This document shows, one piece after another, positions 46,034 through 58,412 of a DNA stretch of 64,000 nt (position 1 is its first letter; each line of letters starts with the position of its first letter). The notes beneath the pieces were generated by a model. That model was not told the origin of the DNA and ran no database searches. It saw only the letters and a list, made by a program, of their open reading frames with translations. The translations under genes and the position numbers were made by a program. Source of the DNA: Selaginella moellendorffii (lineage: Eukaryota > Streptophyta > Lycopodiopsida > Selaginellales > Selaginellaceae); NCBI RefSeq assembly GCF_000143415.4, contig NW_003314397.1:276264-340263 (forward strand). The letters are read 5' to 3'.

Positions 46034-49000
46034 ATGGCGCTGTCGCTGCGCAAAATGGTTTCCATCGACGATCGCATGCGCCTGCTCGTCCCGACTAAGG
46101 TCACCGCCGATGACAAGCTGATCGAGTACGACATGCTGCTACTCAATCACTTCTTGTCGGTGCTCAAGGATCTTCACGGCGAGGAAATGCGGGAGCTGGT
46201 ATGTTTCCTAGCCCTCTCACCGCCATGGATTTGGGATCGATTCATCCATCGAATTCGAATTTCTCCCAGGTGCATCGCTGCTACGAGCTCTCCGGTCAGT
46301 ATGGACAGGCCGAGGGGTGCGGCGATCCGGCAAAGCTGGAAGATCTGGGCAATTTGGTGAAGAGCTTGCAGCCAGGGCCAGCGATTGTGATTGCGAGCTC
46401 GCTGTCTCACATGCTCAATCTGGGGAACCTGGCGGAGGAGGTCCAGATTGCTCATCGCAGGAGGGTGAGTGAGAAGTCGGGAGGGATTGGCGACGAGAAC
46501 AGCGCTCTCACGGAGTCAGACATCGAGGAGACTTTCCGGAGGCTCATGAAATTGGGAAAGTCGCCGCAAGAGATTTTCGAGGCCTTGAAGACACAGACGG
46601 TGGATCTCGTGCTCACTGCGCATCCAACGCAATCCATCCGACGCTCGCTGCTCCAAAAGCATTCCAGGTAGTTTTCATGGACTAGCTTTTTTCTTGCTTT
46701 TCTCTTCGCTCTTCTCTATTCTCTAGGCCGAAGTCGTCCATCACTTTTACGTGTCAAGCACTGACTTTTTTGCGTTGTTTGCTTGTACTTAGGATTCGGA
46801 GCTGCCTGTCGGAGCTGTACAAAGACGATATCACTCCCGATGAGAAGCAGGAACTCGAAGAGGCGCTCCACAGAGAAGTAAGTCCATCCACACACACCGC
46901 GGGATTAGTTTCGTGCTTATAACACCGTTTTGACTGCCAGGTCCAAGCGGCCTTTCGGACTGACGAGATTAGGCGCACACCACCAACACCTCAGGATGAG
47001 ATGCGAGCCGGAATGAGCTACTTCCACGAAACAATCTGGAATTGTCTCCCCAAATTTCTCCGGCGGGTAGACACCGCGCTGAAAGCGATCGGGATAAACG
47101 AGCGACTGCCTTACAATGTACCTCTCATTCAGTTTTCTTCGTGGATGGGAGGAGACAGGGATGGTAAGCAAGCTTGTCCTCTGTAGGACTATCGTTTTTT
47201 TATGCATTTTTGCAGGTAATCCCCGTGTCACTCCGGAAGTAACAAGGGACGTGTGCTTGTTGGCAAGGCTGATGGCGTCAAGTTTGTACTTTTCTCAGAT
47301 TGAAGATCTTATGTTCGAGGTATTTTTTGTTGTTTTTCTTGCTCGTCGTAACGTTTTCTGACGCCCTCTTGCTGTGCCAGCTCTCTATGTGGCGGTGCAA
47401 TGAGGAACTTCGTGCTAGAGTGGCTCAGCTGGAACTTCGTACGAAAGAGGACGCCAAACACTACAAAGGTTTGTGTTTTGTTGTATTCTTTTGAACGGAT
47501 TACCTCAGCTGCTGTGACAGAGTTTTGGAAGCCAATTCCTTCCAACGAGCCCTTCCGTGTTATTCTTGGTGATATACGTGATAGATTGTATCGGACGAGA
47601 GAGCGTGCTCGCCAAATTCTTGCGACTGGAAAGTCCGACGTGAATGAAGAAGAGGCTTTTTCGTCCGTTGAGGAGGTACTGTCCACTGTGACTTACATGT
47701 TTTGTTTTGACCGGTGTTTGTCTCTGTTAGATCCTTGAACCACTGGAGCTGTGTTACCGCTCGCTATGCTCTACTGGCGACAAACTTATAGCGGACGGCA
47801 GCTTGCTAGATTTCATGCGTCAGGTCTCTTGCTTTGGCCTCGGCTTAGTCAGGCTTGACATCAGGCAAGAGTCGGACCGGCACACGGATGTAATGGACGC
47901 AATCACCACGCACTTGGGCATTGGTTCTTACCGGAGCTGGACAGAGGAGGAGCGCCAAGAGTGGCTTCTAGCAGAGCTACGCGGGAAGCGTCCGTTATTT
48001 GGAGCAGATTTACCGAAAACAGATGAGATCAAGGATGTGCTTGAGACGTTCCATGTGATTGCGGAGCTTCCAACCGACTGTTTTGGAGCGTACATCATCT
48101 CAATGGCGACGGCCCCGTCGGATGTTTTGGTGGTGGAACTTCTCCAGCGCGAGTGCCGCGTCAACGTGCCTCTGCGGGTGGTTCCCCTGTTTGAGAAGCT
48201 GGCCGACTTAGAGGCTGCTCCTGCAAGCCTCACTCGCCTCTTTTCCATCGACTGGTACCGCAACCGCATCAAAGGAAAGCAGGAGGTAATGATCGGCTAC
48301 TCTGACTCTGGGAAGGACGCTGGTCGTTTTTCAGCGGCATGGCAGCTTTACAAGTGCCAGGAAGAGCTTGTCAAGGTGGCAAAGCAGTTTGGTGTTAAGT
48401 TGACGATGTTCCACGGCCGTGGAGGAACCGTTGGCAGAGGTGGTGGTCCGACGCATTTGGCTATTCTGTCACAGCCTCGGGACACCATCGATGGCTCGCT
48501 GCGTGTGACCATCCAAGGCGAAGTTATTGAGCAGTCCTTTGGGGAGGAGCACTTGTGCTTCAGAACGCTCCAACGTTTCACAGCTGCAACGCTGGAGCAC
48601 GGAATGCATCCTCCGACCGCGCCGAAAGAAGACTGGCGGAAACTTATGGACGAAATGGCCGCGATTGCCACAGAGGCTTACCGATCCGTGGTTTTCAAAG
48701 ACCCGCAGTTCGTGCACTACTTTCGAATGGTATGTGCTCATAGCTTTCGTACTGTTGCATTGTGCTAAGGGCTCTCTCTGTGCGATAGGCGACACCAGAG
48801 CTGGAGTATGGACGCATGAACATTGGAAGCCGGCCATCCAAGAGAAAGCCAAGCGGGGGTATTGAGTCTCTCCGGGCAATCCCGTGGATATTTGCATGGA
48901 CGCAGACGCGGTTCCATCTTCCGGTGTGGCTTGGATTCGGTGAAGCCTTTAAGGATGTAATTGACGGGAATCCACAGACGCTCAAGATGCTCCAGGCTAT

Positions 49001-49513
49001 GTACCGCGAGTGGCCTTTCTTCCGGGTCACCGTCGACCTCGTGGAGATGGTTTTCGCCAAGGGAGACCCCCGGATTGCCGAGCTATACGACAGGCTCCTT
49101 GTGTCTCCGGAGCTGCAGGACATTGGGAAGAAGCTGAGAGGGAAATACGAGGAAACGCGAAAGCTCCTCCTAGAGGTACAGTGTTCATGTTTTTCTTGCC
49201 TTTTCTCAGCAAGTGTTTTCTTGGTCAGGTGGCTTGCCACTCGGAACTTCTTGAGGAAAACCCGACGCTCAAGCAGCGGCTTCGACTCCGTGAGCCATTC
49301 ATCACGACGCTCAACGTGCAGCAGGCCTACACGCTGAAGAAGATGCGGCAGATCGAGCCGGACGATGCGCCAATGCCGAGGACCAACGCAAACAGCGCAT
49401 CGGCGGAAGAGCTTGTGGAGCTTAACACCACAACCGAGTACGCTCCTGGCCTGGAAGACACCATCATTCTCACCATGAAAGGAATCGCGGCAGGAATGCA
49501 AAACACGGGATAG
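46034..49513 (+). CDS. PPC: Phosphoenolpyruvate carboxylase, plant type, C3 form
   Basis: ATG 46034. The N-terminus has the regulatory phosphorylation motif [11 protein letters not shown]. Active-site blocks are [57 protein letters not shown] and [13 protein letters not shown], and the end is the conserved QNTG (stop 49511-49513). About 960 residues over ten or so exons. It adds bicarbonate to PEP to make oxaloacetate in the cytosol. The C4-diagnostic position reads Ala in [14 protein letters not shown] and the malate-sensitivity site reads Arg in [10 protein letters not shown], both C3-like. Expected role is anaplerotic. Confidence 0.97.
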
Positions 49514-50990
49514 AGGAAAAGTAATCAAGCAAGTTAATAACCCTTTACGAGGGCCAAGATCCAAATTATTGTTCGAGTTTCTATCGAAGAACCTTGTTCT
49601 TCAACCGAAGCAGTGATGGTCCTTAAGAATAGAATCGGTAGGAAAGAAGTTCACAAGAATTTGTAGGGTTGATTAGACGCTGCTGTTCAGGAATTTGGAT
49701 GTTACAACTACCAAGTGGCATGTGATGAAGGGTCACGCAGATAGCTGGCAAGCATGGTGGTGTCAACCCTGTGAAAGAGCTCCTGTAATTCAATTACTTA
49801 GTTAACGGTCAGGGTGTATGCAAGGTCAAGGAGAGAATTCTAGAGGCTAGGGAAGACGGCCTGAGCAGGTCTACATTTCAGCCCGGAACTTCTCACACTA
49901 TTGGTCTTTGTGGGCTACTAGTTTGTTTCAGCTCAAGCTAGCGCTTCTGGTTGGTTTGATGTCTGGCTGGGGCTGCCATTTTATGTGGATGGAATCTGTC
50001 TATTGATTTTCTTGTTCTTATTGCTCCAGAGTCCAACGGTGTTAGTGAGTGGATCGAGCGACGGATCTGGTCACCTGTTTTGCTTTCCATGCAGACGACT
50101 CATAGACGACTTTTCAGAGAGAGCTCAGATCGGTTCAGGCATTTTCCAGACTATGGGTCCAGATTAGTGCAAAAGGTCCATTCACCTTCGATCTTCCTTC
50201 TGACCTATATGAGTGTATCGAGAATGGTTTACTCATTCCAGAGAGCAGTACAAGATTGAAGTAACAGAACACTCCTTTCCCATGGGATCCCAGAAGCAGC
50301 ATCGCCGTGAAGTTTCGGAAGAACTCCAGCAATATTTCAAGGCAGGTCACAAGTGGGCGGTTTCCGAAGTGGGGCAAAAGCAACTACGTGCTACATGCAT
50401 CCGAGATGTCCATTGCCCAAGGTGTGAGACTCGTCCTTGACGTGAAGAAAAACGTGCCTTAGACAGATTAAGGTGCAAGCCTTCCTGCTTGGCAATTTGG
50501 CAGTCTCCACCACTGCAATATTGTGTTCTTTCTTTTTCAGGTGTGCAAACACTTACTTCTGTTCTGTTGAAACTTTTATGGAGAGAACCACCCATTACCA
50601 TCAGGGAAACCATCATCACCAGTGCCGTCAACACTACAACACAATCAAGATATCCTTAGTGCTTGTGTAAATATAAGGTTAAGTCACTTTGACCAAAGTT
50701 TTAAGTTAAATGTGTATCCCCACTTGAGAGCCTTTATTTTATCATTGATGTTGAAGAGTTTATGTGTTATTTTGAGAGTGTGGACATTTCTATTAATTTT
50801 CCTGTCTCAAGTGTTAAATTATATGATGAGGAAGTTGAGTGTTGTGAATCTTTTGTTTATATTGTTGCCAACTACTGCAAATTCCTCTTTTAATACTTCT
50901 TTATCCACTTTTTCTTCTTCCATAATGGTTTTTCCTTAAGTTTTTTCACTTTCCTTGCCACGTCAAACTTTTTTTCTTTAGAGGGGGTAG
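49514..50990. other. Intergenic, no gene recognised
   Basis: Downstream of PEPC. Composition shifts to A+T after about 50620. Several short frames exist (for example 50213-50440) but none shows a known domain or codon pattern. It may include the eroded 5' part of the integrase-bearing element that follows. Confidence 0.55.
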
Positions 50991-51194
50991 AGGGGATGGA
51001 TAGGAGTTCAGTTTCGATGATAGAATGAAGACAAATGGATATGGTAATAGAGTAAAGACAAATGACATAAATTATGGAGTGAGGACAAGCATAGTGAATC
51101 CAAATGGAACATTTAACTTTAACATAGTGAGGCCAAACAGATGCAATAGTGGAGTGAGGCTGAACATAAATAATAAAGTGAAGATGAGTGCAAC

Positions 51195-52010
51195 GAGTCT
51201 GAATAAAACTAGCCGTGTAATCGAGAAGCTACGCAAGTCTTTCTATTGGCCGGAGATGCGACATGATATTATCCGGTATGTGCATAGCTTCGTTTGGTGC
51301 CAAGCTCGTAATACTCCCCCTTGGGCTGCGGAAGGACGGTTGGAGTCAATTGCAGTTTCTCGTCCGTTTGAGTTGGTGGCGTTTGATCTTATGGGACCTT
51401 TTCCACGGTCGACTCTTGGCAATGAGTATGTTATTATTGCTTCTGACTATTTGACTCGTTGGGTGGAAGTTGGTGCTCTTGCTAGCGCCTCTGCAATTGC
51501 TGTTGGATACTTCCTCCTCAATCAAGTGGTGTTCCAACATTCTTGTCCAGAGCGGATTCTTTCGGATAATGGTCCCACATTTATGGCTGAGGCATTTCAT
51601 GTTTTGACGTCTCGGTTGGGGATTCGCCACACTTTCACGAGTGTTTATCATCCACAATCAGACGGTCTGGTGGAACGGCTTGTTCAGATGTTTAAGGGGA
51701 TGATTGCAAAGTATGTGAACTTTCAGCATTCAGATTGGGATGGTTATTTGCCGTCTCTTCGGTATGCATATGTCACTGGGTGTAGAGTTCTGTTGGTGCT
51801 TCACCATATAAACTCTTATATGGCCATGATCCAATATTACCAATGGAGCTGGGTTTACCTTCGCGATTGCCACGAGCTGCGGATGCTAAGTCATGGGATC
51901 AATATTTGACTAGCATTCTTCCACTTGTCCGAGCGGAGTTTGCCGAACACTTAGGCCGCGTACAAGTGGGACAACAACAGCGCTACAACTCCCATCATCG
52001 TCCACCTGCG
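51195..52010 (+). pseudogene. Ty3/gypsy integrase fragment, truncated
   Basis: The frame from about 51195 shows the end of an integrase zinc-binding domain (YWPEMRHDIIRYVHS). The first of the two expected Cys is changed (FVWCQ) and the HH half is absent. The catalytic core follows: FDLMGPFP with Asp, ASDYLTRWVE, LSDNGPTFMAE with Asp and YHPQSDGLVERL with Glu. A frameshift near 51785 moves the frame so that YGHDPILPMELGLPSR reads on. The fragment ends where the next element's LTR begins at 52011. It is non-functional: no protease, reverse transcriptase or RNase H was found upstream. Confidence 0.85.
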
Positions 52011-53765
52011 TGTGAGACACAAAATCCCTAGGCCCCAAAGTGGAGCCGGAAGGGTGCCACGTGGTAGTGGCCGAAGCGAAAGCCAAACGAGCGTAACACG
52101 TTTGGACTAAAAGCTCCGACTTGAAAGATCGAGAGCGGGAGTGGAACTCCTAACAAAGTGCTCGAGGAACAAGCATGAGGCGAGCAATAAGCGAGGCTCC
52201 AAAAAGGGACCCAAAAGGACCAACACATGACACGTGGAAGTGTCCAAGATGGTGTCCGAGATGGACCCGAGTTGGAGTCCGAGATGGAGTCCGAGATGGA
52301 CCAAGACGGAGTCCGAGATGGAGTCCAAGGTGGAGTCTGAGATGGAGTCCGAGATGGAGTCCGAGGTGGAGTCCGAGGTGGAGTCTGAGATGGAGTCCGA
52401 GCTGGACCGAGACGGAGTCCGAGATGGAGTCCAAGGTGGAGTCTGAGGTGGAGTCCGAGATGGAGTCCGAAGTGGAGTCCGAGATGGAGTCCGAGATGGA
52501 CCGAGACGGAGTCCGAGATGGACCGAGACAGAGGCCGAGATGGAGTCCGAGATGGACCCGAGATGGAATCCGAGATGGAGTCCAAGAAGGACCCGAGATG
52601 GAGTCCGAGGTCGAGACCGAGACCGGGACCGAGACCGGGACCGAGACCGAGACCGAGACTGAGACCGGGACCGGGACCGAGACCGAGACCGAGGCGGAGG
52701 CCGAGACCGAGCCCGAGTCCGAGTCCGAGTCCGAGTCCGAGTCCGAGTCCGAGTTCGAGTTCGAGTCTGAGAGGGTGAAAGCCCAAAGCGTTCGTCTCCT
52801 AGACCCTGGGGGGTTTGGTGAGCTCCAAAAGTATAGTAAGGGGGAGGACTGCAGTGGAGCCAGTTTGGCCAGGAAAGGCCAGTTTAGCCCAGGAAGGCCA
52901 GACCCAGTGTTGGGTGATGAACTGACCACTGGGAAGTCCAAGACTAGAGTGAATACGGACCGACAAGTGAGGTAGCTTGGTGAAGTGTTCAAGAGCCGGC
53001 TCTAGTTCCCCCGGGAGATCGACTGGCCGATGCTCCCAGTCCAAGTGTGGGTGGCACTACCTACTTGGATACCTAGCGTGGCTCAACGGAACCTCGCTCT
53101 AAGCCCATGGCTAGAGCACCTAGAGGCGGAAGGCGGGGAGAGTACCCATGAGGCCCGTGTAGGGCCACGGTGTTCCGAAATGTTGTCCCAAAGTCCTAGA
53201 CTGTGGAAAGGAAGAGGAGTAGTCCTCTGGAGTAGAGACCAAAGATACAGTCGTGTGGCGAGGAAGTCCCAGAGGACCGTGGGACTTAGTGGTCGGGCCT
53301 GTGGGCCTCAATCCAGTGGCAGTGTTGGCAAACACGGCCCTGAGCAGAAAGGGACTTGGTGGGGACCAGAAAGGGGATATTGGGGAAGGCTATTCCCCAT
53401 GTCTGAGGGCATCCTAAGGATGCAAGGAGTGGATCTGGGATGGTCACTTATGGACGGATGGCCCAGTCTTGGAGAGACGGGATTGCAATGCAAGTGGTGT
53501 TAGACCACCGATATGACCAAGGTGAAGGAGCATGGCCTAGCGTAACGGGCTCATATATCGGTGGTACCTTGGGGTGTCGGTCATGGGATCGGACACGTGG
53601 AGCACTTGGACCAAGTGCAAAGGTTGAGTGGCATGGATGCCATTCTCGGGGCTAGCAAGCCCCAAGTCCTGAATGGGACTTATGGAGGTTGTGAATGAGA
53701 CTCCTCCAAGTGGTCGAAGGTATGGTTAAGTGACTAAAGTAGAATGGAAAAATTAGTCAATTACA
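52011..53765 (+). repeat. 5' LTR of the outer element
   Basis: 1755 bp, TG...CA ends. It contains a 6/12-bp minisatellite (52241-52772). The first 235 bp differ from the 3' LTR (from 63100) at roughly 13 sites, mostly G/A and C/T changes, which points to an old or methylated insertion. Confidence 0.85.
52241..52772. repeat. Purine-rich 6/12-bp minisatellite in the 5' LTR
   Basis: Runs of GAGATGGAGTCC change into GAGACCGGGACC and then GAGTCCGAGTCC. The 6-bp register means every frame lacks stops, giving long artefactual ORFs rich in Glu/Ser/Met or Leu/Gly on both strands. The array is about 530 bp here and differs in length in the other LTRs. Confidence 0.95.
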
Positions 53766-53768
53766 ATT

Positions 53769-53780
53769 TGGTATCAGAGC
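53769..53780 (+). other. Primer-binding site (initiator Met tRNA type)
   Basis: TGGTATCAGAGC three bases after the LTR end. This is the standard plant LTR-retrotransposon site complementary to the 3' end of initiator methionine tRNA. Confidence 0.92.
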
Positions 53781-56314
53781 TATTCTTTAGTCTGACTTTT
53801 ATTGGTGCTCAAGTATATCACCACTAGTGTTGGCATCGGAAGGTCCTAGGAGTGGGCTTGTCTTTGAGGAGTAGCAAGTCGGGAAGACATGGCTCTCCAC
53901 TACAGTTCACGTGTGAATTTGTAGGCAAGGTGGTGGATAAAAAAAAAAAAAAGGGGCCAGTAAGGGAATGACTTTGGGATCTTGGGAACAGTGTAAAGCT
54001 TTCCTCATTGAGTGAGGATGTGATCCAGATGAGCATTTGACGCAGCAAACAGGCTAACATAGTTGTGGTAAACAACTATAGTGGGATCACGGGAAAGATG
54101 CAAACTCCAATAGAGTAAAGGAGTCATAAGATTACCCATATATGGTTAAGGCTGGTACTCATAAATTTGAGACCGGAATTGTTGACCGTGGGAGGTCAAA
54201 TACAGAAGAGGACACCAGTCCTTGAAATGGTAGCCGGGGCTACCTCTAATAAATGCTGGAACAACCCAAGGAGTTGGGGGTGTACTTAAAGATGAGTTGC
54301 TATGTTCATCACATGGACAAGTAGTCCTAAGGGGCAAAGGTTAGCCCCAAGAAAATCATCAAGTGTCAGAGTAACACTTGCAAAGATTGTCCTTGTGAGT
54401 AGGACATGAATACAAGAAGTTGTATTCCAGTGAGTTGGCACCGCTAAGACTGAGACCTCGTAGGTTGTTGGATTAGCAAAGTCCAAAATCCTGGATGACT
54501 CAAGTAGAGTCAGGGAATGGTCCTAAGGGATTGGTTGAAGCATGTGGACTGAGGTGTATGGTGCCCCATGAGGTATGGGGAGGATCATAAAAGATCCAAG
54601 TATGAGAACAGTAGGTATCTCATTGATGGCAGAATGTGCCATACTAAAGTTGTGGGAAAGATGTTCCCAGAAGAAAACAACTTTGGCCCAGAGTTGGGTG
54701 CAAATACTATGGTGCGGTGCTAACGGATAATTAGTATGAGGAACAACTATATTGGTCTTGGCAAAGACCTAGACACTAATAAGTAGTGTCATAAGGATAG
54801 GCTCATGGGGCCAATGGTGTGGAGACACCAAATGTGCCAAGGTGTGATACTTTGAAGTTATGTTGGTGGGTTTATAAGAACCCCTTGCCAAGGGAATCCC
54901 AACAGAAATGGGAATAGCATAGCCTAAGCTGGAAGGCATGTGGTAGAGTGTGGTGACCAAAACAATGATGGAGGTGTGGAAGCACCAGCAATGAGTTGTA
55001 GGACTTGACAACTATGAGGCAACTAAGCAAGAGGTGCAAGATAATTGGTTAAACGGGTAGAGGGTAGCTACCCAAGACTTCTTAATAGCATAAGGAAGTT
55101 AGATATACCCTTACGGGGGATAAATTGCTTATGTTGCGATATAGTAAGTTAATGTCGTGAACGGGAATGCTCATTGTCAAGAGGCCATCATTGGGACACC
55201 CAAACACTCTAGAACACCAAGAGGTGGTGTTTCGTGTCGCAAGGGTAATAGATAAGGCCCAAGGGACTAAGTCCTTAGCAAATGATGGATAGAAGGTGCT
55301 ATCCAAATGTCCAAGGTTGTGGAGATAGGAGAAGACTGTCTACCCGGATTGGACAAAGCCAAAAATGAAAGTTTGGCAAGGCTGGTGATGGGCATGTAAA
55401 GGCCCAAAAGCAGCAACGTTAATCCCGGTGTGTGGGATTATAAGGTGAGCATGCCCAAGATTGAGGAACCACTCCCTAGGCTATCGGGTAAGTTCATCCC
55501 TAAGAATACTTGCTAAGGCATAGTAAAATGTGCAAAGCTATCCTCCTAGTCTGGAGGAGAATAACCAAAGGAAACATATGGGGTCAAAAGGCAAGTAGTA
55601 TTGGGATGAAATTGAACCATAGAAATCGAAGGGCATATCCAACGGTGGTTATGCAAGTTGGGAGTGGAGAACTAAGAGGGTGCTCGAGGATGTTGTTGCT
55701 AGCAACCGAGATGCCATAGAGAGTCTAAAATATGGAATTGTCCATGTTAGACTATATGACAACTATAAAGCTTGCGAAAAGGGAGGCTTTAGCAAGTTAA
55801 GGGACAAAGTTCCTTCAAGGTTCCCAAAGATGATTCTAGGTAGCTTAGTACCTAGAGAGGCCAAGTGTGAATGGTAAATGGAACGTGCGAAATCAGAGTG
55901 GCGCAGCAGAAGCGTGGTCTTAAAGCTTGCCATGAGACAAGGCTATCAAGGTTAGGGAAGTAGTTCCCAAGTGTTCAAAGAGAGGGCTTTGAACGAAAGT
56001 TGATGGTCAAGGACTTCCACGCTTATGCAGGAACCATGTTACAGTGGTCAAAGGACTTGCCAAGCGAGATTGGCAAGTCGGGGGAACAAATACCCTAGTT
56101 GAAGGTGATAACTTCAAAAAGGGTGGGCCATGGGGTCAAACATGGAGGAGTCCATGCATGATCACAGACGTGTCAAGTGAGAGGACTTGGCAGTGTGGAG
56201 GAACTAGGTTCCTAAGTTGTGATCTGTAGCGCGCTTTAAGTATAAGTTGGTGCACCGGCGTGGGGAGTCACGCCAGGCATTTAGGGTGATGCCGTCCGTA
56301 GATGCATATACAGA

Positions 56315-56361
56315 GGTTGGGTTCGAGTCCCAACCCTCTAGTGCTTGGGTTCGAGTCCCAA
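56315..56361 (+). other. Two tandem tRNA T-arm-like hairpins
   Basis: GGTTGGGTTCGAGTCCCAACC (56315-56335, 7-bp stem) and TTGGGTTCGAGTCCCAA (56345-56361, 5-bp stem) each have the 7-base loop TTCGAGT. Both match the tRNA B-box core GGTTCGANTCC. No A box, anticodon arm or acceptor stem pairs with them. The inner element carries the same pair at about 59740-59790 on the minus strand. Confidence 0.8.
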
Positions 56362-56542
56362 ATCACTAGGGCGTGGTGATGGTTTGGAATATGAGGACAC
56401 TCATATTTCGGTGGTCATGGACTCTCAGTGAGGAGATTGGTTTGGGCACACCGCCAAGCGAGGGATGCCTCGGAGTCGTGATGCACGGTTAGATTGCTTA
56501 GAGTGAAAGCTTGGCATATCTAACTTGAACACTTTGGTGCAA

Positions 56543-56547
56543 AGGGC
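56543..56547. other. Target-site duplication, left copy
   Basis: AGGGC directly left of the inner element; the same five bases lie directly right of it (61801-61805). Joining the flanks restores GGTGCAAAGGGCACCAAAG, which the inner element's own interior also contains in similar form. Confidence 0.92.
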
Positions 56548-58177
56548 TGTAAGCGACTAAATGTTCCATTCTACTTTAGTCACTTAACCACACCTCTGAC
56601 CACTTGGAGGAGTCTCATTCACAACCTCCATAAGTCCAATCCAGGACTTGGGACTTGCTAGCCCCGAGAATGGCATCCATGCCACTCAACATTTGCACTT
56701 GGTCCAAGTGCTCCACGTGTCCGATCCCATGACCGACACTCAAAGGTACCACCGACATAGTAGCCCGTTACGCTAAGGCCATGCCCAATCACCTTTGCCA
56801 CACTAGTAGTCCAATACCACTTGCATCACTCTCCAAGACTAGGCAAACCATCCGTGAGTGGTCATCTTAGATCCACTCCTTAGCATCCTTAGGTTGCCCA
56901 CCGACAAGGGGAATAGCCTTCCCCAACATCCCTCTGTCAGTCCCCACTAAGTCCCTTTCTGCCCCTGGCCGTGTTTGCCAACACTGCCACTGGATCGAGA
57001 CCCACAGGCCCGACCACTAAGTCCCACGGTCCTCTGGGACTTCCTCACCACACGACTGTGTCCTTGGTCACTACCCCAGAGGACTGCTCCTCTTCCTTTC
57101 CACAGTCTGGGCCTTTGGGACAACATTTCGGAACACCGTGGCCTTACGTGAGCCACCTGGGTACTCTCCTCGCCTTCTGCCCTTGGGTGCTCTAGCCATG
57201 GGCTTAGAGCGGGTTCTGTTGAGCCACACCAGGTATCCAAGTAGGTAGTGCCACCCACACTTGGACTGGGAGCATCGGCCAGTTGATCTCCCGGGGGAAC
57301 TAGAGCCGGCTCTTGAACACTTCACCAAGCTACCCCGCTTGTCGGTCCGTGTTCACTCTAGTCTTGGACTTCCCAGTGGTCAGCTCATCACCCAACACTG
57401 GGTCTGGCCTCCTGGGCCAAACTGGCCTTTCCTGGCCAAACTGGCTCCACTACAGTCCTCCCCCTTACTATACTTTTGGAGCTCACCAAACCCCCTAGGG
57501 TCTGGGAGACGAACGCTTTGGGCTTTCACCCTCTCAGACTCGAACTCGGACTCGGACTCGGACTCGGACTCGGACTCGGGCTCGGGCTCAGTCTCGGCCT
57601 CGGCCTCGGTCTCGTTCTCGGTCCCGGTTTCGGACTCGGACTCGGTCTCGGTCGCGGCCTCGGTCTCGGTCTCGGTCTCGGTTCCATCTCGGACTCCATC
57701 TCGGACTCCATCTCGGGTCCATCTCGGACCCCATCTCGGGTCCATCTCGGACTCCATATCGGACTCCGTCTCGGTCCATCTCGGACTCCATCTCGGACCC
57801 CGTCTCGGTCCATCTCGGACTCCATATCGGACTCCGTCTCGGTCCATCTCGGACTCCTTCTTGGACTCCGTCTCGGTCCATCTCGGACCCCATATCGGGT
57901 CCATCTCGGACTCCACTTCGGACTCGAACTCGAGTCCATCTCGGACACTTCCACGTGTCATGTGTTGGTCCTTTTGGGTCCCTTTTTGGAGCCTCACTTT
58001 TTGCTCGCTTCGTGCTCGTTCCTCGAGCACTTCGTTGGGAGTTCCACTCCCGCTCTTGACTTTTCAAGTCGGAGCTTTTGGTCCAAACGTGTTACGCTTG
58101 TTTGGCTCTCGCTTCGGCCACTACCACGTGGCACCCTTCCGGCTCCACTTTGGGGCCTAGGGATTTTGTGTCTCACA
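56548..58177 (-). repeat. 3' LTR of the inner element
   Basis: 1630 bp, starting TGTGAGACAC at 58177 and ending CTTACA at 56548 on the minus strand. It carries a shorter form of the minisatellite (57533-57948). Confidence 0.87.
57533..57948. repeat. Minisatellite in the inner element's LTR
   Basis: CTCGGACTCCAT-type units, the complement of the array in the outer LTRs, about 415 bp compared with about 530 and 500 bp. Long frames here are artefacts of the 6-bp period. Confidence 0.95.
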
Positions 58178-58289
58178 ACTCCACCACCCATAGACGAAGT
58201 TTGATGTCCTCATCGAACGGTAAACCATTTTGTTAAGTAACACCCGCATGTGTTACCATTTCCATCCTTGGCACCTAGCCAATATTTGT

Positions 58290-58412
58290 CAATGGTTTGA
58301 CATTGAAGGCTCACCATGCCTTCTCCATATTCGTCAATGGTTTGACATTGAAGGCTCACCATGCCTTTTGCATATGCCTCAATGGTTTGACACCAAAGGC
58401 TCACCATGCCTT
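58290..58412 (-). repeat. Three 45-bp tandem units in the inner element
   Basis: CAATGGTTTGACATTGAAGG followed by CTCACCATGCC occurs at 58290, 58335 and 58380. The outer element has one unit (about 62955-62987). On the minus strand the unit encodes GMVSLQCQTIDEYGE-like repeats in a short open frame with no known homology. Confidence 0.85.

Noticed and set aside
46034-49513. C4-type PEPC
   Set aside because: Ala in [12 protein letters not shown] and Arg in [10 protein letters not shown] are both the C3 residues.
52028-52975. Long overlapping ORFs on both strands in the LTR minisatellites (also 57261-58204 and 62942-63982)
   Set aside because: They arise from a 6-bp repeat without stop codons in any frame. 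They have no start context or homology and lie inside LTRs.
56200-56400. A tRNA gene suggested by GGTTCGAGTCC
   Set aside because: Two T-arm hairpins are present but no A box, D-arm, anticodon arm or acceptor stem; not a tRNA.
53766-56540. Gag or pol remains in the LARD interior
   Set aside because: Short frames on both strands show no zinc knuckle, protease, reverse transcriptase or RNase H motif.
58290-58412. CRISPR-like repeat array
   Set aside because: Three adjacent 45-bp tandem units with no unique spacers, in plant retrotransposon DNA.
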